DNA of 52,100 bases from Prosthecobacter sp. (GTDB lineage Bacteria; Verrucomicrobiota; Verrucomicrobiia; Verrucomicrobiales; Verrucomicrobiaceae), in contig NZ_JAGRPF010000146.1 in the NCBI RefSeq assembly GCF_020439865.1, forward strand, positions 1 to 52,100, written 5' to 3'. The notes under the pieces were generated by a model. It did not search any database. It was not told the origin of the DNA and saw nothing but the letters and a program-made list of their open reading frames with translations. Positions 32,188-40,551 of this stretch are shown here, piece by piece. The translations under genes and the position numbers were made by a program. How positions within the stretch are numbered: position 1 is the first letter of the stretch; every line of letters starts with the position of its first letter.

Positions 32188-33117
32188 TCATTTCAGCAGC
32201 GCTCGCTGCGAAGGTGTGAGGAAGCCAAGCGCCATCTCAGGATCGACACGAATCCACGCGTTAACCTTCGTGGCCTGTGCGCCGCTCAGGTGCAGCTTCT
32301 CCACAGCCGTGCCGCAGACCTGTTTCTTCTGATCACTGGCTGGAGCTGTTCGATAACCTGAAATCGTGCCGACGTTCAATCGCGAGGCCTTTGCCTGCTC
32401 CATGTCAGTCGCAGGCACATGCACCGCGTTCGCACACTCCACCTTTTCTGCGGCGGCAATGAGTTTCGGCAGCGTGATGACATCCGGGTCGTAACGCACC
32501 AGCGTCACTTCGCGTCCTTCCATGAATCCAGCTTCGGTCGTGACCACGCCGTCGATCTGCCCGAGCGCCATCTCACCGGTCCAGAAGCAGTACATCGAGA
32601 ACACGGCCTGCTTGAGCCGATTCGAGTGTTCCGCGGCCAGCAGACTCAAATGCGCGGGCACCGGACGTTTCGCCTTCGTCAGCGTCGTGATCATGCGTTC
32701 GGCGATGCCGCCAACGTCCCAAACTTGATCACGTCGCGGGATGATGTCCTTGGCGTTCGCATCGAGAAAGCGGACCACTTGGAAATTCCAGGCCGGTTCG
32801 CCGAAACGTTGCAGAACCTCGGCGTCTTTGCCGGGCTTGTTGTTATGGATTAGCAGCGGGGTGAACTCGTTCTCAATCGCCTCGACGATCAACGGATTCG
32901 ACATCACTTCACGCCCGAACTGCTGGCAGCCGGCACAGCCGGGAATCTCCTGAAACAGCACGAGCAAAGGCTTCCCTGTTTTCGCACTGGAAACCAGCGC
33001 TGCATCCAGATCGCGGCTCCAGGCGACTTTCCCCGCCTCCACGGGCGGCGAGGCCGCCTCGGCGTGGCAGGATGCAGGAAGAAGCATGGCGGCAAGAGAC
33101 AGCAGCAACTGTTTCAT
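32188..33117 (-). CDS. Secreted thioredoxin-like / MsrA-like fusion protein
   Basis: 309 residues with a signal peptide ending near residue 19 (LLPASCHA). Residues about 30-150 are thioredoxin-like: GKPLLVLFQEIPGCAGCQQFG with a C-A-G-C redox pair. Residues about 170-235 (SMYCFWTGEMALGQIDGVVTTEAGFMEGREVTLVRYDP) match the core of peptide methionine sulfoxide reductase A, keeping the Cys and Phe-Trp of its G-C-F-W motif, with Gly changed to Tyr. It resembles the VPGUxxT thioredoxin-like (seleno)protein group, here with Cys. It may repair oxidised secreted proteins. It diverges from the alpha/beta hydrolase gene, 37 bp between the starts. Confidence 0.75.
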   Translation of the reverse strand: MKQLLLSLAAMLLPASCHAEAASPPVEAGKVAWSRDLDAALVSSAKTGKPLLVLFQEIPGCAGCQQFGREVMSNPLIVEAIENEFTPLLIHNNKPGKDAEVLQRFGEPAWNFQVVRFLDANAKDIIPRRDQVWDVGGIAERMITTLTKAKRPVPAHLSLLAAEHSNRLKQAVFSMYCFWTGEMALGQIDGVVTTEAGFMEGREVTLVRYDPDVITLPKLIAAAEKVECANAVHVPATDMEQAKASRLNVGTISGYRTAPASDQKKQVCGTAVEKLHLSGAQATKVNAWIRVDPEMALGFLTPSQRALLK

Positions 33118-33154
33118 GGCTATATGAGAAGAGAGTCACTCGTTTATTCCGGCC

Positions 33155-34015
33155 ATGCGTTTCGCCCTTTCTCTGCTCATCCTTTCGTCCTTTGTCCATG
33201 CCGAAACGATCCCGCTCTGGCCGGACAAGCCTCCGCAGTTTCTCGCGAATGCGCCCGCCGAGGTTAAAGAAGAACGCGGCAACATTCGCAATGTCACGGT
33301 GCCGTCGATCACGCTGTTTCTACCTCCGGCAGACAAACGCACCGGCATGGCGATCATCGTGTGTGCCGGGGGAGGATACGGGTCACTCGACTGGAAGACG
33401 CATGTCAAATACGCCGCGGAAGTCTTCAATGCAAAGGGCGTTGCCATCATTGGATTGAAGTATCGCCTGCGCCCGCCGCACAAGCTCGACAACGCGGGCA
33501 TCCAGGCGCTCACGTTGTTGGATGCGAAGCGCGCTGTTCGGCTCGTCCGGCATCGCGCGAGCGAATGGGGCATCAAACCGAAGCAGATCGGTATCGCGGG
33601 CTATTCTGCGGGCGGCAATCTGGCGATGAACCTTGCGGCCAACTTCGACGCAGGTGATCCGAAGTCCGAGGATCCCATCGAACGCGAGAGCAGCCGACCG
33701 GATTTCGCAGTCGGGCTCGCCACGTGGCACTGGCGGCAGAAGGAATCGCCGTTTGTGTTCAAGAAGGACACGCCGCCCGTGTATCTCGTGCACGCTACGA
33801 ACGACGGCATCAACGGCGGTGCGCCGATTGAGATGCCTAAAGCCATCAAGGCCGACCTCGAAAAGCTCGGCGTGCCCGTGCGCATGGACATTTTCAACGA
33901 AGGCTCCCACGGCGTCGGGAATCTCATTCCGCAACGCGTCGCCCACGGGTTCCCGCCCGCGAAGTGGCCGGAACTGCTGCTGGAGTGGCTTCCGGGCGTT
34001 CTGCCGAAGCAATGA
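33155..34015 (+). CDS. Secreted alpha/beta hydrolase (esterase/lipase-like)
   Basis: 286 residues; signal peptide MRFALSLLILSSFVHA. The fold markers are MAIIVCAGGGYGSL (oxyanion loop, GGGY), GIAGYSAGGNLA (nucleophile elbow G-x-S-x-G with Ser near 151), VYLVHATNDGIN (likely catalytic Asp) and EGSHGVG (catalytic His). This is the BD-FAE-like esterase branch that often removes acetyl or feruloyl groups from polysaccharides. Here it could deacylate a glycan before or after desulfation, which is inferred from the neighbouring sulfatase 40 bp downstream. It probably shares a divergent promoter region with the thioredoxin-like gene. Confidence 0.9.
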   Translation: MRFALSLLILSSFVHAETIPLWPDKPPQFLANAPAEVKEERGNIRNVTVPSITLFLPPADKRTGMAIIVCAGGGYGSLDWKTHVKYAAEVFNAKGVAIIGLKYRLRPPHKLDNAGIQALTLLDAKRAVRLVRHRASEWGIKPKQIGIAGYSAGGNLAMNLAANFDAGDPKSEDPIERESSRPDFAVGLATWHWRQKESPFVFKKDTPPVYLVHATNDGINGGAPIEMPKAIKADLEKLGVPVRMDIFNEGSHGVGNLIPQRVAHGFPPAKWPELLLEWLPGVLPKQ

Positions 34016-34055
34016 CGTGCAGGTTTTGACGACAACCGTCGTTCTCAGGGCCGCC

Positions 34056-35600
34056 ATGCGCTCTTTCACCGCCTACCTCGTTTCGTCATTCCTCATTTTG
34101 GTTTCGTCATTGGCTGCGAAGCAGCCGAACATCATCCTGATGATGGCGGATGACATGGGCTTCTCGTGCATCAGCCCGTATGGTGGCGAGATTCACACGC
34201 CGAACCTGCAGAAACTCGCAGACGAGGGGCTGCGCTTCACGCAGTTCTACAACAACGCCAAGTGCACCACCACGCGCGCGTCGCTCCTCTCCGGCATGTA
34301 TCCGCGCAACAGCGGCAACGCGATCCCACAGAACATCGCCACGGTGGGCGAGCAGATGCGCGCGGCAGGCTATCGCACCGCGCTGTGCGGGAAGTGGCAT
34401 CTCGGCAGCAAGGCGCCGCAGCGGCCCTTCGATCGCGGATTCGACGAATACTACGGCCTCATGGACGGCTGCTGCAATTTCTTCAACCCCGCGCAGCCAG
34501 ATCCACCGGCCAAGGGCAACAAGGTGCGCGTCTTTGGGCAGAATGACGAGCTGATCACGCAGTTTCCGCCCGGCTACTACACCACCGACGCGTTCACCGA
34601 TCACGCGATCAAGACGATCAAGCGCTTCACCACCGAATCGAAGCCGTTTTTCCTGCATCTCGCGTTCACCTGCCCGCATTATCCGCTGCATGCGCCTGCG
34701 GAGGACATCGCGAAGTATCGCGGCAAATACAAGGCGGGCTGGGAGGCGATGCGTGAGGCACGTTACGCACGGCAGAAGGCGATGGGCCTGTGGGACACGA
34801 TGCCTGCGCTCTCCGGCACCGATTCCAAAGCCTACAAGTGGGAAGGCTCGAATCAGGACTGGGAGGACCTGCGCATGGCCACCTATGCGGCGATGGTCGA
34901 TCGCATGGATCAAAACATTGGCCGCCTGCTGAAGGCGCTCGATGAACTCGGCATCGCCGACAATACGATCATCATGTTCCTTTCAGACAACGGCGGCTGC
35001 ACCGAGGAGCCCGGCGGGCGCGATGCCACGCAGGAGCCCGGCATCGCGAGCACTTACACTGCCGTCGGTCCTTCGTGGGGCTGGGCGCAGAACACGCCGT
35101 TTCGTCGCTACAAGAGCTGGGTGAACGAAGGCGGCATCAGCACGCCGCTCATCGTACGCTGGCCGGCCCAGGTGAAGGCGGGCACGAAGACCAATCAGGT
35201 CGGCCACATCATCGACATCGTGCCGACATGCCTCGAAGTCGCTGGTGCCAAACCGCTCGCCGAAAGCCACGGCGAAAAGACCACACCGCTCGAAGGCAGC
35301 AGCCTGCTTTCTGTTTTCCGTGGTGAAACACGCACCCCGCCCGACGAACTGTGCTGGGAATGGAGCGGCAACTGCGCCGTGCGTCATGGGAAGTGGAAAC
35401 TCGTGTGGGATACCGCCGCGAAGCCGGTGAAGTGGGAGCTTTACGACCTCGAAGCCGACCGCACCGAGATGCACGACCTCGCGGCTGAGAAACCCGAACT
35501 CGTGAAGGAACTCACCGACGCCTACACGAAGTGGGCCAAGGCCACCGGCCGTAAACTGCCCGGCGCGACGAAGGGCAAGAAGAAGGCCGAGAACGAGTGA
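34056..35600 (+). CDS. Secreted sulfatase with variant active site CTTTR and a basic tail
   Basis: 514 residues. ATG 34056 starts the signal peptide (MRSFTAYLVSSFLILVSSLAA). The core has KQPNIILMMADDMGFSC, LCGKWHLG and MFLSDNGGCTEE. The formylglycine region reads K-C-T-T-T-R-A-S-L-L-S-G (Cys near 70), so the Pro of C-x-P-x-R is Thr. Such C-T-T-T-R enzymes recur in Planctomycetota/Verrucomicrobiota sulfatases and are presumably matured by the local enzyme, but that is inference. The C-terminus is basic (GATKGKKKAENE). A GACGAC-rich palindrome precedes the start. Its signal-peptide DNA contains the TTTCGTCATT repeat. Followed 35 bp later by a PmoA-like gene. Confidence 0.93.
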   Translation: MRSFTAYLVSSFLILVSSLAAKQPNIILMMADDMGFSCISPYGGEIHTPNLQKLADEGLRFTQFYNNAKCTTTRASLLSGMYPRNSGNAIPQNIATVGEQMRAAGYRTALCGKWHLGSKAPQRPFDRGFDEYYGLMDGCCNFFNPAQPDPPAKGNKVRVFGQNDELITQFPPGYYTTDAFTDHAIKTIKRFTTESKPFFLHLAFTCPHYPLHAPAEDIAKYRGKYKAGWEAMREARYARQKAMGLWDTMPALSGTDSKAYKWEGSNQDWEDLRMATYAAMVDRMDQNIGRLLKALDELGIADNTIIMFLSDNGGCTEEPGGRDATQEPGIASTYTAVGPSWGWAQNTPFRRYKSWVNEGGISTPLIVRWPAQVKAGTKTNQVGHIIDIVPTCLEVAGAKPLAESHGEKTTPLEGSSLLSVFRGETRTPPDELCWEWSGNCAVRHGKWKLVWDTAAKPVKWELYDLEADRTEMHDLAAEKPELVKELTDAYTKWAKATGRKLPGATKGKKKAENE

Positions 35601-35635
35601 AGTCAGCGGCAAGCCGAACGTTTGAGACGAATCCC

Positions 35636-36610
35636 ATGAAACTTCTTCGCCCCTTTGCCCTCCTGCTTGTCTGTGCGCTCTTCGCCGTCATCCGCCCCGT
35701 TCTTGGCGGAGAGCTGACGCTCACGGAAACAGACGATCAAATCCGCATCACCCTGCGTGGCAAGCCCGTGCTGGAATACATCAAGACCGAAAAGCCTGTC
35801 CCCGCAGGCATCGAGCCTTACTACCGACGGAGCGGATACATCCATCCGGTTTACACTCCCACCGGGCAGGAGATCACTGGGGACTTTCCCGCCGATCATG
35901 CCCATCAGCACGCGCTCTACTTTGCGTGGACGAAGGCCAAGTTCGACGGGAAGGAAGTGGATTTCTGGAATCAGGCAAAAGACCTCGGCAGGGTTGAGTT
36001 CCGCGAGGTGGTGAACCTGAAGCGGGACGAGCGGCAGGTCTCGTTCAGTGTGAAACATGCATTCACCGTGGGCACGGGCGACAAGCGCGTTGATGCGCTC
36101 CATGAAATCTGGACCGTCACTGTCTATCAAACCCCGGAGGATCATTTCTTGTTCGACATCGAGAGCGTCCAGGAATGCGCCTCATCCAAGCCGCTGAACC
36201 TGCCGCAGTATCATTACGGCGGCATGGCGTTCCGGGGGAATTATCAATGGTTGAAGGAGAAGGACGATCACAGCATTCATCCAGGCGACCTGCAGATTGT
36301 GACGAGCGAGGGCAAAGATCGATGGGAAGGCAATGAAACCCGGCCGAATTGGGTCGCCTTCTCGGGCAAAATCGACGGACAGGAGGTGTCGGCCGCAGTT
36401 TTCTGCAGCCCGAAAAACTTCCGTGCACCGCAGCCTGTGCGCATCCATCCCAACAAGCCTTACTTCTGCTTCGCTCCCATGATCGAAGGCCCGTTCACGA
36501 TCTCGCCCGGCGAGAAATACACGTCGCGATACCGCTACTTGGTGACCTCCCATCGACTCAATGCGGACAGTATCGAGGCGTTCTGGAAGGAATACTCCGC
36601 GTCACCATAG
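35636..36610 (+). CDS. Secreted PmoA-family (DUF6807) protein
   Basis: 324 residues; signal peptide to about residue 24 (VIRPVLGG). The motifs 'RSGYIHPVYTPTGQEITGDFPADHAHQHALYFAWTKAKFDGKEVDFWN' and 'QYHYGGMAFRGNYQW' are those of the family called PmoA or DUF6807 in this phylum. Despite the name it is not a methane monooxygenase subunit; the fold is a galactose-mutarotase-like beta-sandwich with a conserved His cluster (HAHQHALYF) that could bind sugar or metal. A role in sugar processing outside the cytoplasm is inferred. A 161-bp gap without a recognisable gene follows before the ThuA gene. Confidence 0.88.
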   Translation: MKLLRPFALLLVCALFAVIRPVLGGELTLTETDDQIRITLRGKPVLEYIKTEKPVPAGIEPYYRRSGYIHPVYTPTGQEITGDFPADHAHQHALYFAWTKAKFDGKEVDFWNQAKDLGRVEFREVVNLKRDERQVSFSVKHAFTVGTGDKRVDALHEIWTVTVYQTPEDHFLFDIESVQECASSKPLNLPQYHYGGMAFRGNYQWLKEKDDHSIHPGDLQIVTSEGKDRWEGNETRPNWVAFSGKIDGQEVSAAVFCSPKNFRAPQPVRIHPNKPYFCFAPMIEGPFTISPGEKYTSRYRYLVTSHRLNADSIEAFWKEYSASP

Positions 36611-36771
36611 TTTGTCCATTCGCGTCACCGCCTCGTCGAACGGCCAGCGAAGCTCGCGCACCGCTCGCCGCTCGCCTGAAAAGGCTCAATGCCAGGACAG
36701 CACGCTTCCGGAGCATTTTAAACACGGCAAAGGCAAGGAAGACGGATGCTCGACACGTTCTGTTATTCTCC

Positions 36772-37668
36772 ATGATTCGCCGCGCTTTTCTTTGCCTCGT
36801 CTTTGCCATCACCGCAGCATCAGCCGCTGATCCGGCGCGTGTGTTGATCATCGTTGGCCCCAGCAAGCATCCGCCGGGCTCGCATGAAGTCGCCGCGGGA
36901 GGACGCGTGATGCAGCATTGCGTCGAACACATGACGAACGTGCCCGGTGTGAAAGCGGACGTGGTTTATGAGTGGCCTGAGAAGGCGCTACGCGATGCGG
37001 CGCGCACCGTCGTGTTCATCGGTGACACGTTTCCGGCGAACCGCCTGCCGAATCCGCAGCAGAACCTCGCCGATCTCGATGCGATGATGAAACGCGGCTG
37101 CGGCATCGTGTGCGTGCATTATGCGACGGGCCTGCTCGGCGAAGACGTGACTATCGAGGGTGATCATCCGCTGCTGCGCTGGATGGGCGGCTATTTCGCC
37201 AACCGTTCATGCAAGCATCACGAGTCCTTCGCGAAGATTTTCCCCGCCGCCACGATCACGCCTGCCGCGCCGCAGCATCCGGTATCGCGCGGCTGGAAGG
37301 AGTTCACGCTGCATGACGAGCCTTACACGAACAACTACTTCGGTCGCGGCAACATCATGGCGCCCAATGTCACCACGCTGGCCACTTCGATGCTGCCGCC
37401 GGACAAGCCGAAGCGCGAGACCGTGGCATGGTGTGTCGAACGCGATGATGGCGGGCGCGGATTCGGCATCGTGATGCCGCACTTCTACAAAAACTGGCGC
37501 AACGACGATCTGCGTCGCTTTATCCTCAACGCCATCGTCTGGACTGCAAAACTCGACGTTCCTGCTGACGGTGTGCAGACGACGCTTCCCGATCTCGCCG
37601 AGTTCAAACCGGAGGCCGTCGAATACGTCCCGCCACCACCGAAGCAGAAACCAGCTCCAACCAAGTGA
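36772..37668 (+). CDS. Secreted ThuA-domain protein
   Basis: 298 residues with a signal peptide (MIRRAFLCLVFAITAASA). The alpha/beta core has RVLIIVGPSKHPPGSHE, GCGIVCVHYATGL, LRWMGGYFANRSCKHH and AWCVERDDGGRGFGIVMPHFYKNW, typical of ThuA/trehalose-utilisation domains (glutamine amidotransferase-like fold). ThuA proteins act in oxidation or rearrangement of sugars in some bacteria; here the enzyme is secreted and probably handles sugars released at this locus, which is inferred. The C-terminal tail is Pro/Lys-rich. The next sulfatase starts two bases after its stop, so both are co-transcribed. Confidence 0.9.
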   Translation: MIRRAFLCLVFAITAASAADPARVLIIVGPSKHPPGSHEVAAGGRVMQHCVEHMTNVPGVKADVVYEWPEKALRDAARTVVFIGDTFPANRLPNPQQNLADLDAMMKRGCGIVCVHYATGLLGEDVTIEGDHPLLRWMGGYFANRSCKHHESFAKIFPAATITPAAPQHPVSRGWKEFTLHDEPYTNNYFGRGNIMAPNVTTLATSMLPPDKPKRETVAWCVERDDGGRGFGIVMPHFYKNWRNDDLRRFILNAIVWTAKLDVPADGVQTTLPDLAEFKPEAVEYVPPPPKQKPAPTK

Positions 37669-37670
37669 TC

Positions 37671-39080
37671 ATGAAATCGACTCTCCTCATCCTTTCGTCA
37701 TTTCTCGTTCTGGTTTCGTCGCTGGCTGCGAAGCAGCCGAACATCGTTCTCATTCTCGCGGACGATCTCGGTTACGGCGACCTCAGTTGCTACGGACATC
37801 CCAAGTTCAAAACACCGCACATCGATCAAATGGCGGCGGAGGGGGCGAAGCTGACGCAGTTCAACTGTCCGGCACCGTTCTGTGCGCCGACACGCGCGTC
37901 GCTGATGACAGGACGTTATCCGTTTCGCTGCGGCATGACTTCAAACCCGGCACCGGACGGCGGGCCTGCAGCAGACGCGCTGCATCTGCCGGATGGCGAG
38001 GTCACGCTGGCGCAGGTGTTGAAGTCGGCGGGTTATGCGACGGGCATGATCGGCAAATGGCATCTCGGCCATCACGCGGGGTATCTGCCCACGGATCGCG
38101 GTTTCGATGAGTACTTCGGCATTCCGTATTCGAACGACATGCGTCCGGTGCAGGTGCTGGAGGGGACGAAGGTGGCGGAGTATCCCGTGGTGCAGGCGAC
38201 GCTGACGCAGCGTTATGCGAAGCGGGCGGTCGAATTCATCGAGCGCAACGCGAAACAGCCGTTCTTCCTCTACTTCGCCGAAGCGATGCCGCACAAGCCG
38301 CTCGCGGCCTCCGAGGAGAACTACAAGAAGAGCGGCGCGGGTCTGTATGGCGACGTGATGATGGAACTCGATGCGAGCGTGGGACGCGTGCTCGACGCGA
38401 TCAAAGCAAACGGCCTCGATGACAACACGCTGGTGATTTTCAGCAGCGACAACGGCCCGTGGTTCGGCGGCAGCACGGCCGGACTGCGCGGCATGAAGGC
38501 GGCGCAGTGGGAAGGCGGTTATCGCGTGCCGATGATCGCCCGCTGGCCCGGCAAAATCCCCGCTGGCCACGTGAGCGGCGAGATCGCGATCATGATGGAC
38601 CTCTTTGCCACGATCCTGAACGTCACCGGCACGAAGATGCCCGACGATCGCGTGCTCGACGGTCGCAACATCATGCCGCAGTTCACCAGCGATGCGAAAT
38701 CGCCGCACGACTACATCTTCGGCCATCAAAACGCACGCCTGGCGAACATCCGCGACGCACGCTGGAAGCTGCATGTGCTGCCGGCAGGCGGCATGAAGTT
38801 CAAGGCCGGACCCGACGGACGCTGGCCGGATCCGCGCGCGCCGGACGGCGTCACCATCATCGCGCCGTTCGAGCAGTACAACCTCGACGCATTCCCCGGC
38901 CTGAGCAGCGGCGATGAACCCGCGAAGATGCAGCTCTTTGACCTGCAAAACGATCCGGGCGAGCAGCATGATGTGGCCGCGCAGCATCCCGAAGAAGTGA
39001 GACGCCTGCTGGCTGCGTATGAATCGATGAACAAGGACGTGCCGGTCGTTCCCGACATGAAGCGCGTGCCCAAAAAGTAA
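37671..39080 (+). CDS. Secreted type I sulfatase (CAPTR active site)
   Basis: 469 residues from ATG 37671; a GTG two codons earlier is possible but overlaps the ThuA stop. A signal peptide (MKSTLLILSSFLVLVSSLAA) is followed by KQPNIVLILADDLGYGDLSCYG, the active site C-A-P-T-R (Cys near 71), MIGKWHLGHHAG and IFSSDNGPWFGG. All catalytic elements are intact; the general pattern is arylsulfatase A-like. It ends KRVPKK. The signal-peptide DNA is nearly the same as in the gene at 34056. It sits in a block with PmoA-like, ThuA and ceramidase-like genes; the ceramidase-like gene starts 6 bp later. Confidence 0.95.
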   Translation: MKSTLLILSSFLVLVSSLAAKQPNIVLILADDLGYGDLSCYGHPKFKTPHIDQMAAEGAKLTQFNCPAPFCAPTRASLMTGRYPFRCGMTSNPAPDGGPAADALHLPDGEVTLAQVLKSAGYATGMIGKWHLGHHAGYLPTDRGFDEYFGIPYSNDMRPVQVLEGTKVAEYPVVQATLTQRYAKRAVEFIERNAKQPFFLYFAEAMPHKPLAASEENYKKSGAGLYGDVMMELDASVGRVLDAIKANGLDDNTLVIFSSDNGPWFGGSTAGLRGMKAAQWEGGYRVPMIARWPGKIPAGHVSGEIAIMMDLFATILNVTGTKMPDDRVLDGRNIMPQFTSDAKSPHDYIFGHQNARLANIRDARWKLHVLPAGGMKFKAGPDGRWPDPRAPDGVTIIAPFEQYNLDAFPGLSSGDEPAKMQLFDLQNDPGEQHDVAAQHPEEVRRLLAAYESMNKDVPVVPDMKRVPKK

Positions 39081-39086
39081 TCGATC

Positions 39087-40502
39087 ATGAAATCCATCCT
39101 CCTCGGCGCATTCGCGCTCTTCGCGGCCAGCAGCATGGCCGGTGCCGCGCCGGTGCGCGCCGGTGCGGCCACCAGCAACATCACGCCGGACATGGGCGTG
39201 GTGCTCGACGGCACGATCATGAAAATCGGCCCCGCGAAACACGTGCATGACGAGTTGCACGCGCGATGCCTGGTGCTGGACGATGGGACGACGCGGATCG
39301 CCTTTGCGGTGTGCGATGTGACCATGATGGCGCCGGAGATCGTCGCGGAGGCGAAGGCGCTGCTGAAGAAGTCGCTCGATCTGCCGCCGGAAAACATCCT
39401 GATTTCCGCCACGCACACGCACAGCGCTCCGCGGGCGCTGAACATCGGCTTTGGTCCGGCGAACGAAGCCTATCATCACTTCCTCGCGCGGCGCATCGCT
39501 GAAGGCATCCAGCGCGCGGCATTTCTGCTCGCACCGGCGAAGATCGGCTGGGGCGGCGTGAACAAGCCGGAGTTCGTGTTCAACCGTCGCTGGTTCGTGA
39601 AGACGGACAGCAAGCGCGCGAATCCCTTCGGCCGCATCGGCGAGCGCGTGCAGTTTGGACCGTCCCTCGCGGATGCGGAGAAGCCATCCGGCCCGGTGGA
39701 TCCCGAACTGTTCGTCCTCTCCGTGCAGCATGCGGACGGGCGCCCGCTCTGCGTGCTGGCGAACTACGGCCTGCACTATATCGGCGGTGTGCCCACGGGA
39801 CATGTGAGCGCGGACTACTTCGGCGTGTTTGCGGACTGCATTCAGGAGAAGCTCCACGCCGACCGTCAGGATCCGCCGTTTGTCGGCATCATGTCGAATG
39901 GAACGAGCGGCGATGTGAACGGCGTGAACCTCAAGGACCCCAACAAACGCAAGGCGGGCTATGCGCGCATGCATGAGGTGGCGGACGATCTCGCCAGCGC
40001 AGCGGTGGAAGTGATCGGACGCATCGAGCACCGCAGCGATGTGGAACTCGGCGCAAAGCTGACACAGCTTCCGCTGCACGTGCGCAAACCGGGCGCGGAT
40101 CAGGTGGCGTGGGCGCAGTCGTTGCTCGGCACCGAGGAGGCCAAAAAGACGAACCCGTCGCGTCCGATCATCTACGCGCGGGAGACGATGGGGCTGTCCG
40201 AGTATCCGGACACGCTTCCCATCACGCTGCAGGCGCTGCGCATCGGCGATCTCACCATTGCCTCGGCACCCTGCGAGGTGTTTGCCGTCACCGGCCTCGC
40301 CATCAAGAAGGAGAGCATGGCTAAGGCGACATTCACGATCGAACTGGCAAACGGCTACGGCGGTTATCTGCCCACGCCGGAGCAGCACGAATACGGTGGC
40401 TACGAGACCTGGCCCGCGCGTTCCAGCTTTCTCGAAGTCGAAGCGGAGCCGAAGATCCGCGCGACGCTGGTGGAGCTGATCCGCGAGGTGAATGGGAAGT
40501 GA
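39087..40502 (+). CDS. Secreted neutral/alkaline ceramidase-like protein
   Basis: 471 residues; signal peptide MKSILLGAFALFAASSMAGA. The opening 'VRAGAATSNITPDMG', ISATHTHSAPRAL (His ligands for zinc), NYGLHYIGG and MSNGTSGDVNGVN (region of the nucleophilic Ser) fit the N-terminal domain of neutral/alkaline non-lysosomal ceramidases. True ceramidases split sphingolipid amides; bacterial relatives in sulfatase loci may act on other amide or ester bonds, so the substrate is open. The C-terminal Ig-like domain of full ceramidases is short or missing here. It starts 6 bp after the sulfatase at 37671, in the same operon. Confidence 0.85.
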   Translation: MKSILLGAFALFAASSMAGAAPVRAGAATSNITPDMGVVLDGTIMKIGPAKHVHDELHARCLVLDDGTTRIAFAVCDVTMMAPEIVAEAKALLKKSLDLPPENILISATHTHSAPRALNIGFGPANEAYHHFLARRIAEGIQRAAFLLAPAKIGWGGVNKPEFVFNRRWFVKTDSKRANPFGRIGERVQFGPSLADAEKPSGPVDPELFVLSVQHADGRPLCVLANYGLHYIGGVPTGHVSADYFGVFADCIQEKLHADRQDPPFVGIMSNGTSGDVNGVNLKDPNKRKAGYARMHEVADDLASAAVEVIGRIEHRSDVELGAKLTQLPLHVRKPGADQVAWAQSLLGTEEAKKTNPSRPIIYARETMGLSEYPDTLPITLQALRIGDLTIASAPCEVFAVTGLAIKKESMAKATFTIELANGYGGYLPTPEQHEYGGYETWPARSSFLEVEAEPKIRATLVELIREVNGK

Positions 40503-40551
40503 GCGGCACCTTCGATGAAAGAGGACCGGGTGCCTTTCGTCCTTAATCCTC

